This document shows positions 36,537 to 45,066 of a stretch of DNA of 64,000 nt, piece after piece (within the stretch, counting starts at the first letter, position 1; every line of letters starts with the position of its first letter). A program made the translations under genes and the position numbers. The notes under the pieces are model-generated. The model was not told the origin of the DNA. It did no database searches and worked only from the letters and a program-made list of their open reading frames with translations. Source of the DNA: Mesorhizobium sp. Root554 (lineage in GTDB: Bacteria > Pseudomonadota > Alphaproteobacteria > Rhizobiales > Rhizobiaceae); the NCBI RefSeq assembly GCF_001427025.1, contig NZ_LMGA01000001.1:2553433-2617432 (forward strand), read 5' to 3'.

Positions 36537-36989
36537 ATGACCCGACCGAGCGACATCAAGCCCCGGGAAGGAGATCTTCCGGGCAGCAAATTCGACGATT
36601 TCGAGATCGGCGCCAAGCTTCCCGAGACACGCTTCACCATTACGCCGGACATCGTCGCCGAATATGCAAGGGCGGTCGAGTCTGACCCGCGAGGGTTCGA
36701 AATCGACGGCAAGCGCGCGGCGTTGCCCTCAGTTCTGTTCGTCTACCTGATGTCGGTTTTCTATCGCCGCTATCCTCCGGCGCAAGGTGGCATCATGGCC
36801 GGCAACCGCATGGCTTTCTTCAGCCCGATCTGGGCCGATGAGGATACCGAAATCGTCGGCACCGGCCAGGTCGAAGAGAAGTTCACCAAGAAGGGGCGGA
36901 ACTACATCCGTTATTCGGCTGTATTCCATCGCGCTGACAACGGCCAGAAAATCGCCGAGGCGGTCAACACCTCGACATTCCCGAACTGA
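36537..36989 (+). CDS. MaoC/FAS1-like hot-dog domain protein, probably non-catalytic subunit
   Basis: A 150-residue single hot-dog protein. The helix-forming TITPDIVAEYARAVESDPRG segment is where hydratase-type hot-dogs carry their active site, but the D-x4-H pair is missing. This fits the substrate-binding half of two-subunit hydratases (FAS1-like dehydratase pattern). It starts 8 bases after the CoA transferase stop, with AGGAGG in between, and 10 bases separate it from the catalytic-type subunit. Confidence 0.85.
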   Translation: MTRPSDIKPREGDLPGSKFDDFEIGAKLPETRFTITPDIVAEYARAVESDPRGFEIDGKRAALPSVLFVYLMSVFYRRYPPAQGGIMAGNRMAFFSPIWADEDTEIVGTGQVEEKFTKKGRNYIRYSAVFHRADNGQKIAEAVNTSTFPN

Positions 36990-36999
36990 GGACATCGGC

Positions 37000-37332
37000 A
37001 TGAACAAGAAATATCCGATCACGCAGGAGATGATTGACCGCTATGGCGTCATCAACGGCGACAACGACATCATTCATTACGATCATGACTATGCTGTGAG
37101 CCGCGGCTTCAAGGGGCCGATCGCGCACGGCCTGATGGTTTCCGGCTATGCCATCGACATGGCCTGCCGGAAGTGGGGTAAGGATTTCTTCTACAAGGGT
37201 GAAATCGACGTCCGCTTCCGCGGTCCAGTTATTCCCGGCGATACGGTGGACATCGTCATCGACGACGGTTCGCTCGTTGCGTCAGTGGAGGATGGCGAAG
37301 CGCTGGTGGGAAAAATCGGCCTGCGCGGCTAG
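37000..37332 (+). CDS. MaoC-type enoyl-CoA hydratase subunit
   Basis: A 110-residue hot-dog protein with the hydratase-2 active-site pattern D21-x4-H26 (GDNDIIHYDHDYA), followed by GFKGPIAHGLMVSGYA, the usual MaoC central helix. With the preceding subunit it should form a heteromeric (de)hydratase acting on a CoA thioester. ATG 37000 is chosen; the longer open frame lies inside the preceding gene. Confidence 0.9.
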   Translation: MNKKYPITQEMIDRYGVINGDNDIIHYDHDYAVSRGFKGPIAHGLMVSGYAIDMACRKWGKDFFYKGEIDVRFRGPVIPGDTVDIVIDDGSLVASVEDGEALVGKIGLRG

Positions 37333-37358
37333 ATCGCGTGTCTGGGAGGAGCGACATA

Positions 37359-39086
37359 GTGGGAGCAAACAGGGCAAGTTCGCCTGCCATGCAGGCGAAC
37401 CGCTGGTGGTGGCGGCCGGAAGGAGCCATCCAATCGGCGGTTGCGCTGGTGGTGGTGTTCCTTATCCTCGCGCCGGTCGTACCGCTTCTCATGCAGTCGT
37501 TCTCGGCCAACGCGCTCTACGCCGCCGATAACACGGCTACGCTGGCCAATTTCCACAAGCTCCTGACCGACCCGGCTTTCGGGTCGGCGCTGGTGAATTC
37601 GCTGCTTTTCGCGGTGGGGGGAACAGTCCTGGCCCAGGCGATCGGCGCCGTTGCCGCTGTCCTGGTCGGACGCACCGACATGGCGCTGCGTGGTATGATC
37701 GGAACCATCGTCATCTGGCCTGTCTTCATATCGCATCTTGTCATCACGACGGGCTGGTCGATCGTCTACGGTCCTGCCGGATATTTCACCATGCTGTGGA
37801 AGCAGCACATCGGCACGGAATTCTGGTCGCTTTACACTATTGCCGGAATGGCGCTCGTCGCCGCTGTTACTCAAGTGCCCATAGCGTTTCTATATTGCCT
37901 CGGCTCATTGCGCTCTTCGGACCCGACGCTTGAGGATTCGGCGCGCGCTGCCGGGCTACGGCCCATGCAGATATTTCGGCGTATCACGTTGCCTCTGCTG
38001 AGGCCGGCGTTGCTGGTGTCCGGCATCCTGAACTTCGTCATGATGCTCGAGGCTGTATCCATACCGCTAGTCTTCGGCCGGCCGGCCAAAATCGAACTGC
38101 TGATGTCCTATATCTATGAACGCTCGATATCGGTCGGCACCCCGGACTACGGGCTGGTCGCCTCGGCGGCGACGCTTCTGGTCATTCTCGTCCTCGTGCT
38201 GGTCATCGTCCAGCGTTCGATCCTGAAGAACCCGCAACGCTTCGTCACCATCGGAGGCAAGGCGCAACGGCCGAGACAATTCGCGCTCGGACGCTGGAAA
38301 TGGCCCGCCGCGGCGATCATGTGCGCCTATCTCCTGCTGTTTGTCCTGCTGCCGCTTGCGGGCGTGGTTGGATATGCTTTCGCCAAGATCCTGACCCCGC
38401 TGGTGCCGTTGTCCAAGGTGATGACCCTGGCGAATTTTGAAACAGTCTTCACGACGGCGACTTACCGACGCGCGATCTTCAATTCCGTCGTCATCTCCGT
38501 GGTCGGCGGAGCAATCACGACGGTGATCGTCACCCTGCTGGCCCTTGTGGCGCATCGTTCGAAGTTTCGCTTCGGCCGCGAACTGGACATCATCTCGCTG
38601 CTGCCCCGCGCAGTTCCGGGAATGATAGCCGGCATCGGCATCTTCTACGTAACGGTGCTGATCACGCCGCTCGGCTGGATGCGCCAGACGATCTTCCTGC
38701 TCATGATCGCCTTTGCCATGCGCTACATCCCGTTAGGCTACGGAGCGGTAGCGACCGCGATCATGAAAATCGATCCTCAGCTTGACCGCTCGGCGCGCGC
38801 CATCGGTGCCGATTGGTGGTTTACCGCGCGGCGTGTCGTCATCCCGCTGCTGTTGCCAGCCATGATGTCGAGCTACGCCCTGCTGTTCGTTTATTTCTTC
38901 AAGGACTATTCCACCGGCGTTTTTCTTGTTGCGCCCGGTAGCGAAGTAATGGGCACGACCATGTTGCAGATGTTCCTGTCCGGGCAAACCGGGCCGGCGG
39001 CGGCCATGGCGACCATCCAGCTCGTGCTGACCATGGTTTTTGTTGTCGGCCTTCGCCGACTGACCGGAGTATCCATGCATGGCTGA
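37359..39086 (+). CDS. Fused ABC transporter permease (iron(III)/polyamine/phosphonate-type)
   Basis: A 575-residue double permease with about twelve helices. Two EAA loops are visible: EDSARAAGLRPMQIFRRI near 190 and DRSARAIGADWWFTARRV near 475. This fused arrangement is typical of the FbpB/PotBC/AfuB-like transporters. The GTG at 37359 has GGAGGA eight bases upstream and is favoured over GTG 37338 and ATG 37389. The ATPase gene overlaps its end by 8 bases. It is embedded in a catabolic operon, so it probably imports that pathway's substrate. Confidence 0.92.
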   Translation: MGANRASSPAMQANRWWWRPEGAIQSAVALVVVFLILAPVVPLLMQSFSANALYAADNTATLANFHKLLTDPAFGSALVNSLLFAVGGTVLAQAIGAVAAVLVGRTDMALRGMIGTIVIWPVFISHLVITTGWSIVYGPAGYFTMLWKQHIGTEFWSLYTIAGMALVAAVTQVPIAFLYCLGSLRSSDPTLEDSARAAGLRPMQIFRRITLPLLRPALLVSGILNFVMMLEAVSIPLVFGRPAKIELLMSYIYERSISVGTPDYGLVASAATLLVILVLVLVIVQRSILKNPQRFVTIGGKAQRPRQFALGRWKWPAAAIMCAYLLLFVLLPLAGVVGYAFAKILTPLVPLSKVMTLANFETVFTTATYRRAIFNSVVISVVGGAITTVIVTLLALVAHRSKFRFGRELDIISLLPRAVPGMIAGIGIFYVTVLITPLGWMRQTIFLLMIAFAMRYIPLGYGAVATAIMKIDPQLDRSARAIGADWWFTARRVVIPLLLPAMMSSYALLFVYFFKDYSTGVFLVAPGSEVMGTTMLQMFLSGQTGPAAAMATIQLVLTMVFVVGLRRLTGVSMHG

Positions 39087-40137
39087 TCTCAACCTGATTT
39101 CCATCAGCCGCAAATATGGTGGCTTCAACGCGCTCAAGGACCTCGACCTGACGGTCAGGGATGGTGAGTTCGTCTCGCTTCTGGGCCCCTCGGGTTGCGG
39201 CAAATCGACGACGCTGGCGCTGATCGCCGGGCTCGACAATCCGACGGCTGGACAGATCGAGATTGACGGCAAGATCGTTGCGGATGCATCGACCCGCCGT
39301 TTCGTGCCTGCCGAGCAGCGCAATCTCGGGCTGGTTCTGCAAAGCTACGCGCTTTGGCCACATATGACTGTCGCGCAGAATGTCGGGCTGCCGCTCGAGA
39401 TCCGAAATGTCCCAAAGGCGGAACGCAAGGCAAGAACGCAGGAATATCTCGGGCTCGTGGAGATGGGCGGCTTTGAAGATCGCTACCCGCATGAACTGTC
39501 GGGCGGACAGCAGCAGCGTGTCGCCCTTGCGCGGACACTGGTCTACGAACCCATTCTGCTGCTTCTCGACGAGCCGCTTTCCAACGTCGATGCGAAATTG
39601 CGCGAGCGCGCGCGCATGTGGCTCAAGGCGCTGCAGCGGCGGCTGAAAGTCACGACGATTTTCGTCACCCACGACCAATCCGAAGCCTTGGCGCTGTCCG
39701 ATCGCATAGCCGTGATGTCGGGAGGCCGGCTGGTGCAAGCCGGCACACCGCTTGAAATCTACCGGAACCCGAAAGCGCCCTTCGTGGCGGATTTTGTCGG
39801 CTCGGCGAATTTTCTGAAAGGCCGTGTCGAGGCACCCGGCAAAATAATCCTGCATGGTGGCGCATCCATTCGCGCATCGACCGCCCTCCCCCCCGGGAGC
39901 GAGGTCGTCGTGGCGTTGCGGCCGGAAGATTTATCGCCTGTCCGTCCTGGCGAAAGCAGCGACAACGCGGTTTCGGTAAAGATCGTCGCCAAGGATTTCC
40001 TGGGGCCGCGCTGCATCTACCATGCCAGGCTCTGCGACCAGGATTTACGGTTCGAATCCACTGAACTCTCCCTGGAGGGCCAGGTCGCTGTCGGTTTCAG
40101 CAAGGACGTCGCTTTCGTTTTCGAGGCCAATCAATGA
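39079..40137 (+). CDS. ABC transporter ATP-binding protein (FbpC/PotA-like)
   Basis: A 352-residue ATPase. Walker A GPSGCGKST near residue 36, Q-loop LQSYALWPHMT, signature LSGGQQQRVALART near 137 and Walker B LLLLDEPLSNVDA near 157 are intact. A TOBE-type domain fills about residues 250-350. It overlaps the permease by 8 bases and the lyase gene by 4 (ATGA), so transport and catabolism genes are translationally linked. Confidence 0.93.
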   Translation: MADLNLISISRKYGGFNALKDLDLTVRDGEFVSLLGPSGCGKSTTLALIAGLDNPTAGQIEIDGKIVADASTRRFVPAEQRNLGLVLQSYALWPHMTVAQNVGLPLEIRNVPKAERKARTQEYLGLVEMGGFEDRYPHELSGGQQQRVALARTLVYEPILLLLDEPLSNVDAKLRERARMWLKALQRRLKVTTIFVTHDQSEALALSDRIAVMSGGRLVQAGTPLEIYRNPKAPFVADFVGSANFLKGRVEAPGKIILHGGASIRASTALPPGSEVVVALRPEDLSPVRPGESSDNAVSVKIVAKDFLGPRCIYHARLCDQDLRFESTELSLEGQVAVGFSKDVAFVFEANQ

Positions 40138-40880
40138 CAACCACCCGGATCGCCACCTCGAACGCCACAAGCATCACCGTGTTGGGAGCGGATCTCGTCG
40201 AGGATCTGATCGGCAAGATCAGTTTCACGGCAATGACCTACCTGCTGATGACAGGACGCTACGCCGAGCCGGCGCAGGTGAGGTTGCTTGACGCTTGCCT
40301 GGTGACTTTGGCCGAGCACGGCTTTACGCCTGGCGCCATCGCATCGCGGTTGGTGGCGGATGCGGTTCCCGGCGAGATGCAGTCGGCGGTCGCCGCGGGC
40401 CTTTTGACGGTCGGCGGCGTCTATGCCGGAACCATGGAAGGCTGCGCAAAGCTTCTGGTGACGGCGGCCGAGGCGGGAGATGCGCAGGGTCACATCCGCG
40501 AAGTGGTGGCGTCGCACGTTGCCGAACGCCGGCCTCTGCACGGGTTCGGCCATGCCAACCACAAGCCCGACGACCCGCGCACACTGCCGCTGCTTGCTCT
40601 TGCCAAGGAGGAAGGACTTTCCGGTCGCTACATCGACCTCCTGCTTGAGTTCGGTCGCGAACTCGACCGGCAATCGGGACGGCACATCACCATCAACGCC
40701 ACCGGAGCCATAGCCGCCATCCTGCTGGAGATCGGCATTGATGCGGATGTGGCGCGCGGCATCGCGCTTGTTTCCCGTTCCGCCGGACTTGTCGGGCATG
40801 TGTTGGAAGAAGCCCGGACCCACTCTGCACGATCCATCGTAAGGGCGGCGAAATCGGCCGTTCCCTATTCGGCGGAGTAA
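40134..40880 (+). CDS. Citrate-synthase-like citryl-CoA lyase family protein
   Basis: A 248-residue protein with the fold landmarks of the citrate synthase superfamily: the EHGFTP segment with H62, HGFGHANHKPDDPRT with H140, matching the GFGH-K-DPR motif of citrate synthase, and SRSAGLVGHVLEE near 215-227. It is far shorter than citrate synthase and resembles short proteins annotated as citryl-CoA lyase. The catalytic aspartate expected in the NVDG-type motif seems replaced: the sequence reads NATG (188-191). It would cleave or form a hydroxyacyl-CoA carbon bond. The exact reaction is uncertain. Confidence 0.82.
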   Translation: MTTTRIATSNATSITVLGADLVEDLIGKISFTAMTYLLMTGRYAEPAQVRLLDACLVTLAEHGFTPGAIASRLVADAVPGEMQSAVAAGLLTVGGVYAGTMEGCAKLLVTAAEAGDAQGHIREVVASHVAERRPLHGFGHANHKPDDPRTLPLLALAKEEGLSGRYIDLLLEFGRELDRQSGRHITINATGAIAAILLEIGIDADVARGIALVSRSAGLVGHVLEEARTHSARSIVRAAKSAVPYSAE

Positions 40881-40942
40881 ACTGGTCCGGGCCGCGCAAA
40901 GGTGCTATATCCGGGTCAGATTTTATCAACCGAACGTGCCCG

Positions 40943-41890
40943 GTGCCCCAACTTCCTCCGCTCAATTCCCTGCGCGCCTTTGAGGCTGCCGCCCGGCACC
41001 TGAGCTTCAAGCACGCGGCCGAGGAATTGAGCGTCACCGACAGTGCGATTTCACGCCACATCAGCCTGCTCGAAGGCCGATTGGGCGTGACGCTTTTTCG
41101 GCGCCTCATCCGCCAGGTCGCGCTGACGCCTGAAGGAGCTGCCCTTTTCGCCGAGGTCTCGCCCGCGCTCAGTCGCATCGCAATGGCCGCGGCGGCGATC
41201 ACGCAAAGACAACGTGCGGCAACCCAGATCTCGGTCAATGCCCCACCGACTTTCACGATGCGGTGGCTGATCCCTCGGCTCTCTGACTTCCTTCGCGCCA
41301 ACCCGGGCGTCGATGTTTCGGTCACCACGTCGATCCGGCCGGTGGATTTCGCGGCTGGCGGCTATGACCTCGCGATACGGCGCGTGCCAACGGAGATTTC
41401 CGGCCTGGTCAACCGGAAGATTCTCAATGAAATGCGGTTGCCGGTCTGCCATCCGTCGCTTCTGGAAAAGATCGATCCGAAGGATCCCGCATCCCTGCTC
41501 AGCCACACATTGCTGCATGCGCGCACATCTCCGGGGGCATGGTCGGAGTGGCTGGCGGAAGCCGGCGTCAAGACAGCGCCGTCGGCACAGGCGCTCAGTT
41601 TCGAGGAAATGTATTTCGTCGTCCAGGCCGCGGTGAACGGCCTGGGTTTCGCCATCGTTCCAGCGGCGGTCATCATCGACGAAGTCTTGTCCGGACAATT
41701 GTCTCTCCCGTTCCGCTTCGCATCCGGACGCGCAAACCACTACCACGCGATCTTTCCCCGTACGCCGGGCAGACAAGGCGCGGTGCAGCGATTTTGCAAC
41801 TGGATGGCCGAACAGGGCGCCATCTCGGAAAGGCACGTCCGCGAGCAGCTTGGCTTGCGCGAGGCGGCATTTATGGATCGAATTTCCTGA
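40943..41890 (+). CDS. LysR-family regulator (GcvA-like)
   Basis: A 315-residue regulator. The N-terminal helix-turn-helix (LNSLRAFEAAARHLSFKHAA, then ELSVTDSAISRHI) is of the GcvA/AmpR group and the C-terminal part is a LysR effector domain. It starts at GTG 40943, 62 bases after the lyase gene and in the same direction, so it may be part of the operon or have its own promoter. It probably senses an intermediate of the CoA-dependent pathway. Confidence 0.9.
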   Translation: MPQLPPLNSLRAFEAAARHLSFKHAAEELSVTDSAISRHISLLEGRLGVTLFRRLIRQVALTPEGAALFAEVSPALSRIAMAAAAITQRQRAATQISVNAPPTFTMRWLIPRLSDFLRANPGVDVSVTTSIRPVDFAAGGYDLAIRRVPTEISGLVNRKILNEMRLPVCHPSLLEKIDPKDPASLLSHTLLHARTSPGAWSEWLAEAGVKTAPSAQALSFEEMYFVVQAAVNGLGFAIVPAAVIIDEVLSGQLSLPFRFASGRANHYHAIFPRTPGRQGAVQRFCNWMAEQGAISERHVREQLGLREAAFMDRIS

Positions 41891-42047
41891 AGTATGAGAC
41901 GAATTTTATCGCTTGTCGCAGTCTCCTGGGGTGCCGACAGTGTCATCGCTGACAAGTCCAGCGTGAATGGCCTTAAGAATGGCGCCGGCGATCATCCCGG
42001 CATCGTCTGAAGGTCTGCCCTCGGCATCGGCAAATGGGAGGAAAATC

Positions 42048-43124
42048 ATGTCATACCAATTCATCAAGGGACTGGTCCTTTCGGCCGTCCTTGCATCAAG
42101 TCCCGCTGCCGCTGCCGAAGACTGGGCCGCCATCGAGCAGGCGGCAAAGGCAGAAGGCCCTGTCCTGGCCTATACGACCCTGACGCCTGAGAACTGGAAG
42201 GTCCTGCTGGACGCCTTCAACGCGAAGTACCCGGACGTCAAGGTGACGCCGGTGCGCACCGGCAGCCATGCCGAAACCTTCGAGCGCTACCGGGCCGAAA
42301 GCGCGTCCGGAACCAAGACAGCCGACGTTCTCCTGGCCGTCGGGCCGGACCAGTGGAAAGCGCTGGTCGATTCCAAGGACGTCGTGCCTTTCGAAGTTTC
42401 CGATATCGGCCAGTTGCCCTCTTTCTCCTATACGGCTGATGGGCGCTATACGCTGTCGACCGACAGCCAGGTAATCATTTTCAACAAGCTCGTCCTGCCA
42501 GAGGATCTATGGCCGAAGGGCACCGGCGACTTGGCCGAGAAAGTGAAGGCTCATCCGGAAGCCTTTACCGACAAGATCGGCAGCTACAATCCGCAGGTCT
42601 CGCCTTTCGCCTATTCGGTCTACTGGACATTGAAAGAGCATTTCGGTTCCGACGCCTTTTGGGCCAATGAAACCGTCCTCGCCCCGGAGCTACGCTTCGA
42701 GCAGGCTGCCGGTGTCGTGGTCAACAAAACGCTGACCGGCGAATATGTCGTCGGCTACATGCTTCCCGAAGCGCTGGTGCCGTTGCCCGACGACGCTACG
42801 CGCGACGTCCTCGGTATCGTCTATCCCAATGACGGCACACCGGTACTGCTGCGTGAAATGGCGGTTATGGCCAAGGGCTCCAGCCATGACGGCGCCAAGC
42901 TGCTCGTCAACTTCCTGACATCTGCGGAAGGACAAGTGGCGCTGGGCAAAGCAGGCCTGACCCCTTATTCGCCCGCGGCGGAAGGCAAGGTTTCGCGCCA
43001 CTACAACAACATCGTCGCCGGCGGCGACAGCGCCAAAAGCGTCGCGCTCTACAAATGGGAGCCGCGTGTCGATGAGGAAATGAAGGATTTCCGCGCGAAG
43101 TTCCATCAGTTGGCGGGAGAATAG
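42048..43124 (+). CDS. ABC transporter substrate-binding protein (family 1/FbpA-like)
   Basis: A 358-residue periplasmic protein. Signal peptide at residues 1-22 (cleavage after PAAAA). The fold pattern fits the FbpA/AfuA/PotD class: LLDAFNAKYPDVKVTPVRTGSH, TKTADVLLAVGP, and the QVIIFNKLVLPED segment. The tyrosine pair used by FbpA to bind ferric iron is not evident, so the ligand may be an organic anion. The ATG at 42048 has GGGAGG upstream. It is the likely partner of the fused permease and ATPase at 37359-40137, separated from them by the lyase and LysR genes. Confidence 0.88.
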   Translation: MSYQFIKGLVLSAVLASSPAAAAEDWAAIEQAAKAEGPVLAYTTLTPENWKVLLDAFNAKYPDVKVTPVRTGSHAETFERYRAESASGTKTADVLLAVGPDQWKALVDSKDVVPFEVSDIGQLPSFSYTADGRYTLSTDSQVIIFNKLVLPEDLWPKGTGDLAEKVKAHPEAFTDKIGSYNPQVSPFAYSVYWTLKEHFGSDAFWANETVLAPELRFEQAAGVVVNKTLTGEYVVGYMLPEALVPLPDDATRDVLGIVYPNDGTPVLLREMAVMAKGSSHDGAKLLVNFLTSAEGQVALGKAGLTPYSPAAEGKVSRHYNNIVAGGDSAKSVALYKWEPRVDEEMKDFRAKFHQLAGE

Positions 43125-43562
43125 ACGACCGGGCGGCTTGCAGATTTTCGCATCAAAAATGGGCTTAGGCGAACTGGCTTCGCGCTGAGCCCACAGCCAC
43201 CAATAGGCCGTTTTGCCGAACCTCCCGCAGGAAACTGAACCCGCCTTCATGAGGTGAATAGTGGTGCCCCAGCCCGATGCGATAACGGCTGCGGCGCACC
43301 CTGTGTTGACTTGCATTTTTGCCAGGCTCGCGAACACGACCTGCGCCACAATGCCGTCAGGCGCAGATTTTCGCCAGGTTCTGCGCATTGGCAAAACTGT
43401 TCATCGTCGCAGGGGACGCCAGAAATCATCAGCGACGGCATCGTCCGGATGTGGCAGCCAATCCCGGCGTGGACGTATCACGGGACCAATACCTAAATCA
43501 TCCGGCAGGCCAGCGGCTTTCTGGAGCAGGATCGCGGAAGAGTGAGATCACCTCTCCTACCG
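43125..43562. other. 438-base stretch without a supported gene; possible decayed minus-strand coding fragments
   Basis: No start codon with a ribosome-binding site and family match is visible. On the minus strand, two open segments look protein-like in composition: 43547-43401, ending in WLPHPDDAVADDFWRPLRR, and 43356-43165, containing RIGLGHHYSPHEGGFSFLRE. They lie in different frames and lack starts, as expected for remnants of a disrupted gene, but I do not recognise the family. Confidence 0.35.
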
Positions 43563-43946
43563 CTATTCGCCGGCGCGAGACCAGCTCACGTCCTTGCACA
43601 GAAGGCCGCCGGCGATGCAGCCTCTGGTCACCAAATTCGCCTTGGCAACCTTGATGGTGATCGAATAAGTGCGCTTGCGCTTGACGTCATAGGCGCTGCC
43701 CGACAGCGTGTCGTCGGACTCAGGCTTGACTTTCATGACCAGCTTGTCGCCGACTTCCTCGCCGCCGCTTGTGTCCTTGATCCAAAGGTTCGTTGCGCAA
43801 ACGGAATCACCGCATGGCGCTATCTTCACGCGCGCATTGCCGTCGCCGCGCATCCACACGCCGCTCGGGTCGGGAGATGCGGCCTGCGCCACGCCACCGA
43901 ACACGAACACGAACATCAACCCGGCAGTCAGGCACCGCTTTCTCAT
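43563..43946 (-). CDS. DUF2147 exported protein
   Basis: A 127-residue protein. Signal peptide at residues 1-22 (MRKRCLTAGLMFVFVFGGVA, cleavage near AQAA). The mature part has the DUF2147 pattern: SGVWMRGDGNARVKIAPCG, CATNLWIKD and a beta-rich C-terminus with two further cysteines (CIAGGLLCKD). Related domains are predicted lipocalin-like. Role unknown. ATG 43946 is used; the upstream extension is not family-like. Confidence 0.82.
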   Translation of the reverse strand: MRKRCLTAGLMFVFVFGGVAQAASPDPSGVWMRGDGNARVKIAPCGDSVCATNLWIKDTSGGEEVGDKLVMKVKPESDDTLSGSAYDVKRKRTYSITIKVAKANLVTRGCIAGGLLCKDVSWSRAGE

Positions 43947-44086
43947 CAACACTCTCCCGATGGCAGCGAACAACGACGGAGGAACGGGATTCGTTGGCTG
44001 TAAGTTTCGGCGGCGGACGCACGGTGAAACCCGCAAGCGACGCCGGCCGTTTCTGCATGGATACGGAGCAATGAAGGGACGAATCG

Positions 44087-44497
44087 ATGATGAAACTGTA
44101 CGGGACGGCCTACTTTGCCACGGCGATCGTTTTTCTCGCCATCGATTCCGTCTGGCTGACGCTGACCGCGAGCCGTTTGTACAGACCGCTGCTGGGCGAC
44201 CTCCTGATGGATGGATTCCGCCCTGCTCCCGCCATCCTGTTCTATCTGATCTACATTGCCGCCATCGTCTTCTTCGCCATCCAGCCGGCCTTCGGAAGCG
44301 GCCGCTGGACGACGGCTGCGCTTTACGGCGCCGCCTTCGGCTTTTGCGCCTATGCCACCTACGACCTCACCAACCAGGCGACGTTGAGGAACTGGCCGGT
44401 CGCCATCACCATCGTCGATCTATGCTGGGGCACCGTGCTGACCGCCGCCGCAGCCACATTGGGCTACGTCATATCCATCAGGGTGGTCGGCACCTAG
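44087..44497 (+). CDS. DUF2177 membrane protein
   Basis: A 136-residue protein with four hydrophobic helices (about residues 5-25, 47-67, 75-95 and 107-130). It matches the DUF2177 pattern: FLAIDSVWLTLTASRLYRP, YGAAFGFCAYATYDLTN and the C-terminal DLCWGTVLTA. Function unknown. It converges on the 188-residue membrane-protein gene and overlaps its end by 4 bases. Confidence 0.85.
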   Translation: MMKLYGTAYFATAIVFLAIDSVWLTLTASRLYRPLLGDLLMDGFRPAPAILFYLIYIAAIVFFAIQPAFGSGRWTTAALYGAAFGFCAYATYDLTNQATLRNWPVAITIVDLCWGTVLTAAAATLGYVISIRVVGT

Positions 44498-45060
44498 CCT
44501 TTGGCCCTGTCCGCCAGCAGGCCGGCTAGCAGCAGTCCGACGAACATCGTCAGCGTTCCGGCGCTGACGGCGTTGAGCGTCAGGAAGCCCGCATATTCTT
44601 CCGCGCTGTAGAGATGGAAAGGTGCACCATATCGGCCGTGCAGTCCCATGAAGACGATGAGCGCCAGAAGCGAGATCGCCAGGCCGAAAATGCGTTCGGC
44701 CGGACGAAACAGAACCACCGCCAGGAGCACGATGGGAATGAGGAATATTTCCACGCCCGAAGCCGTGCCGAAGGCCTTGGCGCTCAGCATCGTGTTGGCA
44801 ATGCCTGTCAGCGGCAGCAGCGCCCGGCCTGCGGTGCGGTTCAGTCGGCTGACGGCGGGCACGGCGGCGAAGAGCGGCGTCGACAGGAAGGTGAAGAAGG
44901 TCGGCCACACCACATCGCTGACCGACCAGTAGACATAGAGCGGATAGAACGGCTGGTTCCACGCCACCACCAGCGCGACCAAATTGGCGGTCGCGACCAG
45001 CGGATCGTCATCGTCGCAATAGCGGCGCAGCGCCTGCCATAAGGAACCCAGCCAGGCCAA
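44494..45060 (-). CDS. Six-helix membrane protein of a lipid-modification operon
   Basis: A 188-residue protein with about six hydrophobic segments. It is not recognised as a named family. The FYPLYVYWSVSDVVWPTFFT and SAKAFGTASGVEIFLIPI segments are distinctive. It begins 6 bases after the cyclopropane-synthase-like gene ends and is presumably co-transcribed, which suggests a membrane role linked to modified fatty acids. Confidence 0.65.
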   Translation of the reverse strand: MAWLGSLWQALRRYCDDDDPLVATANLVALVVAWNQPFYPLYVYWSVSDVVWPTFFTFLSTPLFAAVPAVSRLNRTAGRALLPLTGIANTMLSAKAFGTASGVEIFLIPIVLLAVVLFRPAERIFGLAISLLALIVFMGLHGRYGAPFHLYSAEEYAGFLTLNAVSAGTLTMFVGLLLAGLLADRAKG

Positions 45061-45066
45061 ATCGCG

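Noticed and set aside
41906..42133. A 75-codon minus-strand frame between LysR and the binding protein, with a protein-like DDAGMIAGAILKAIHAG
   Set aside because: It is antisense to the signal peptide of the binding protein and has no ribosome-binding site; kept out as probably chance.
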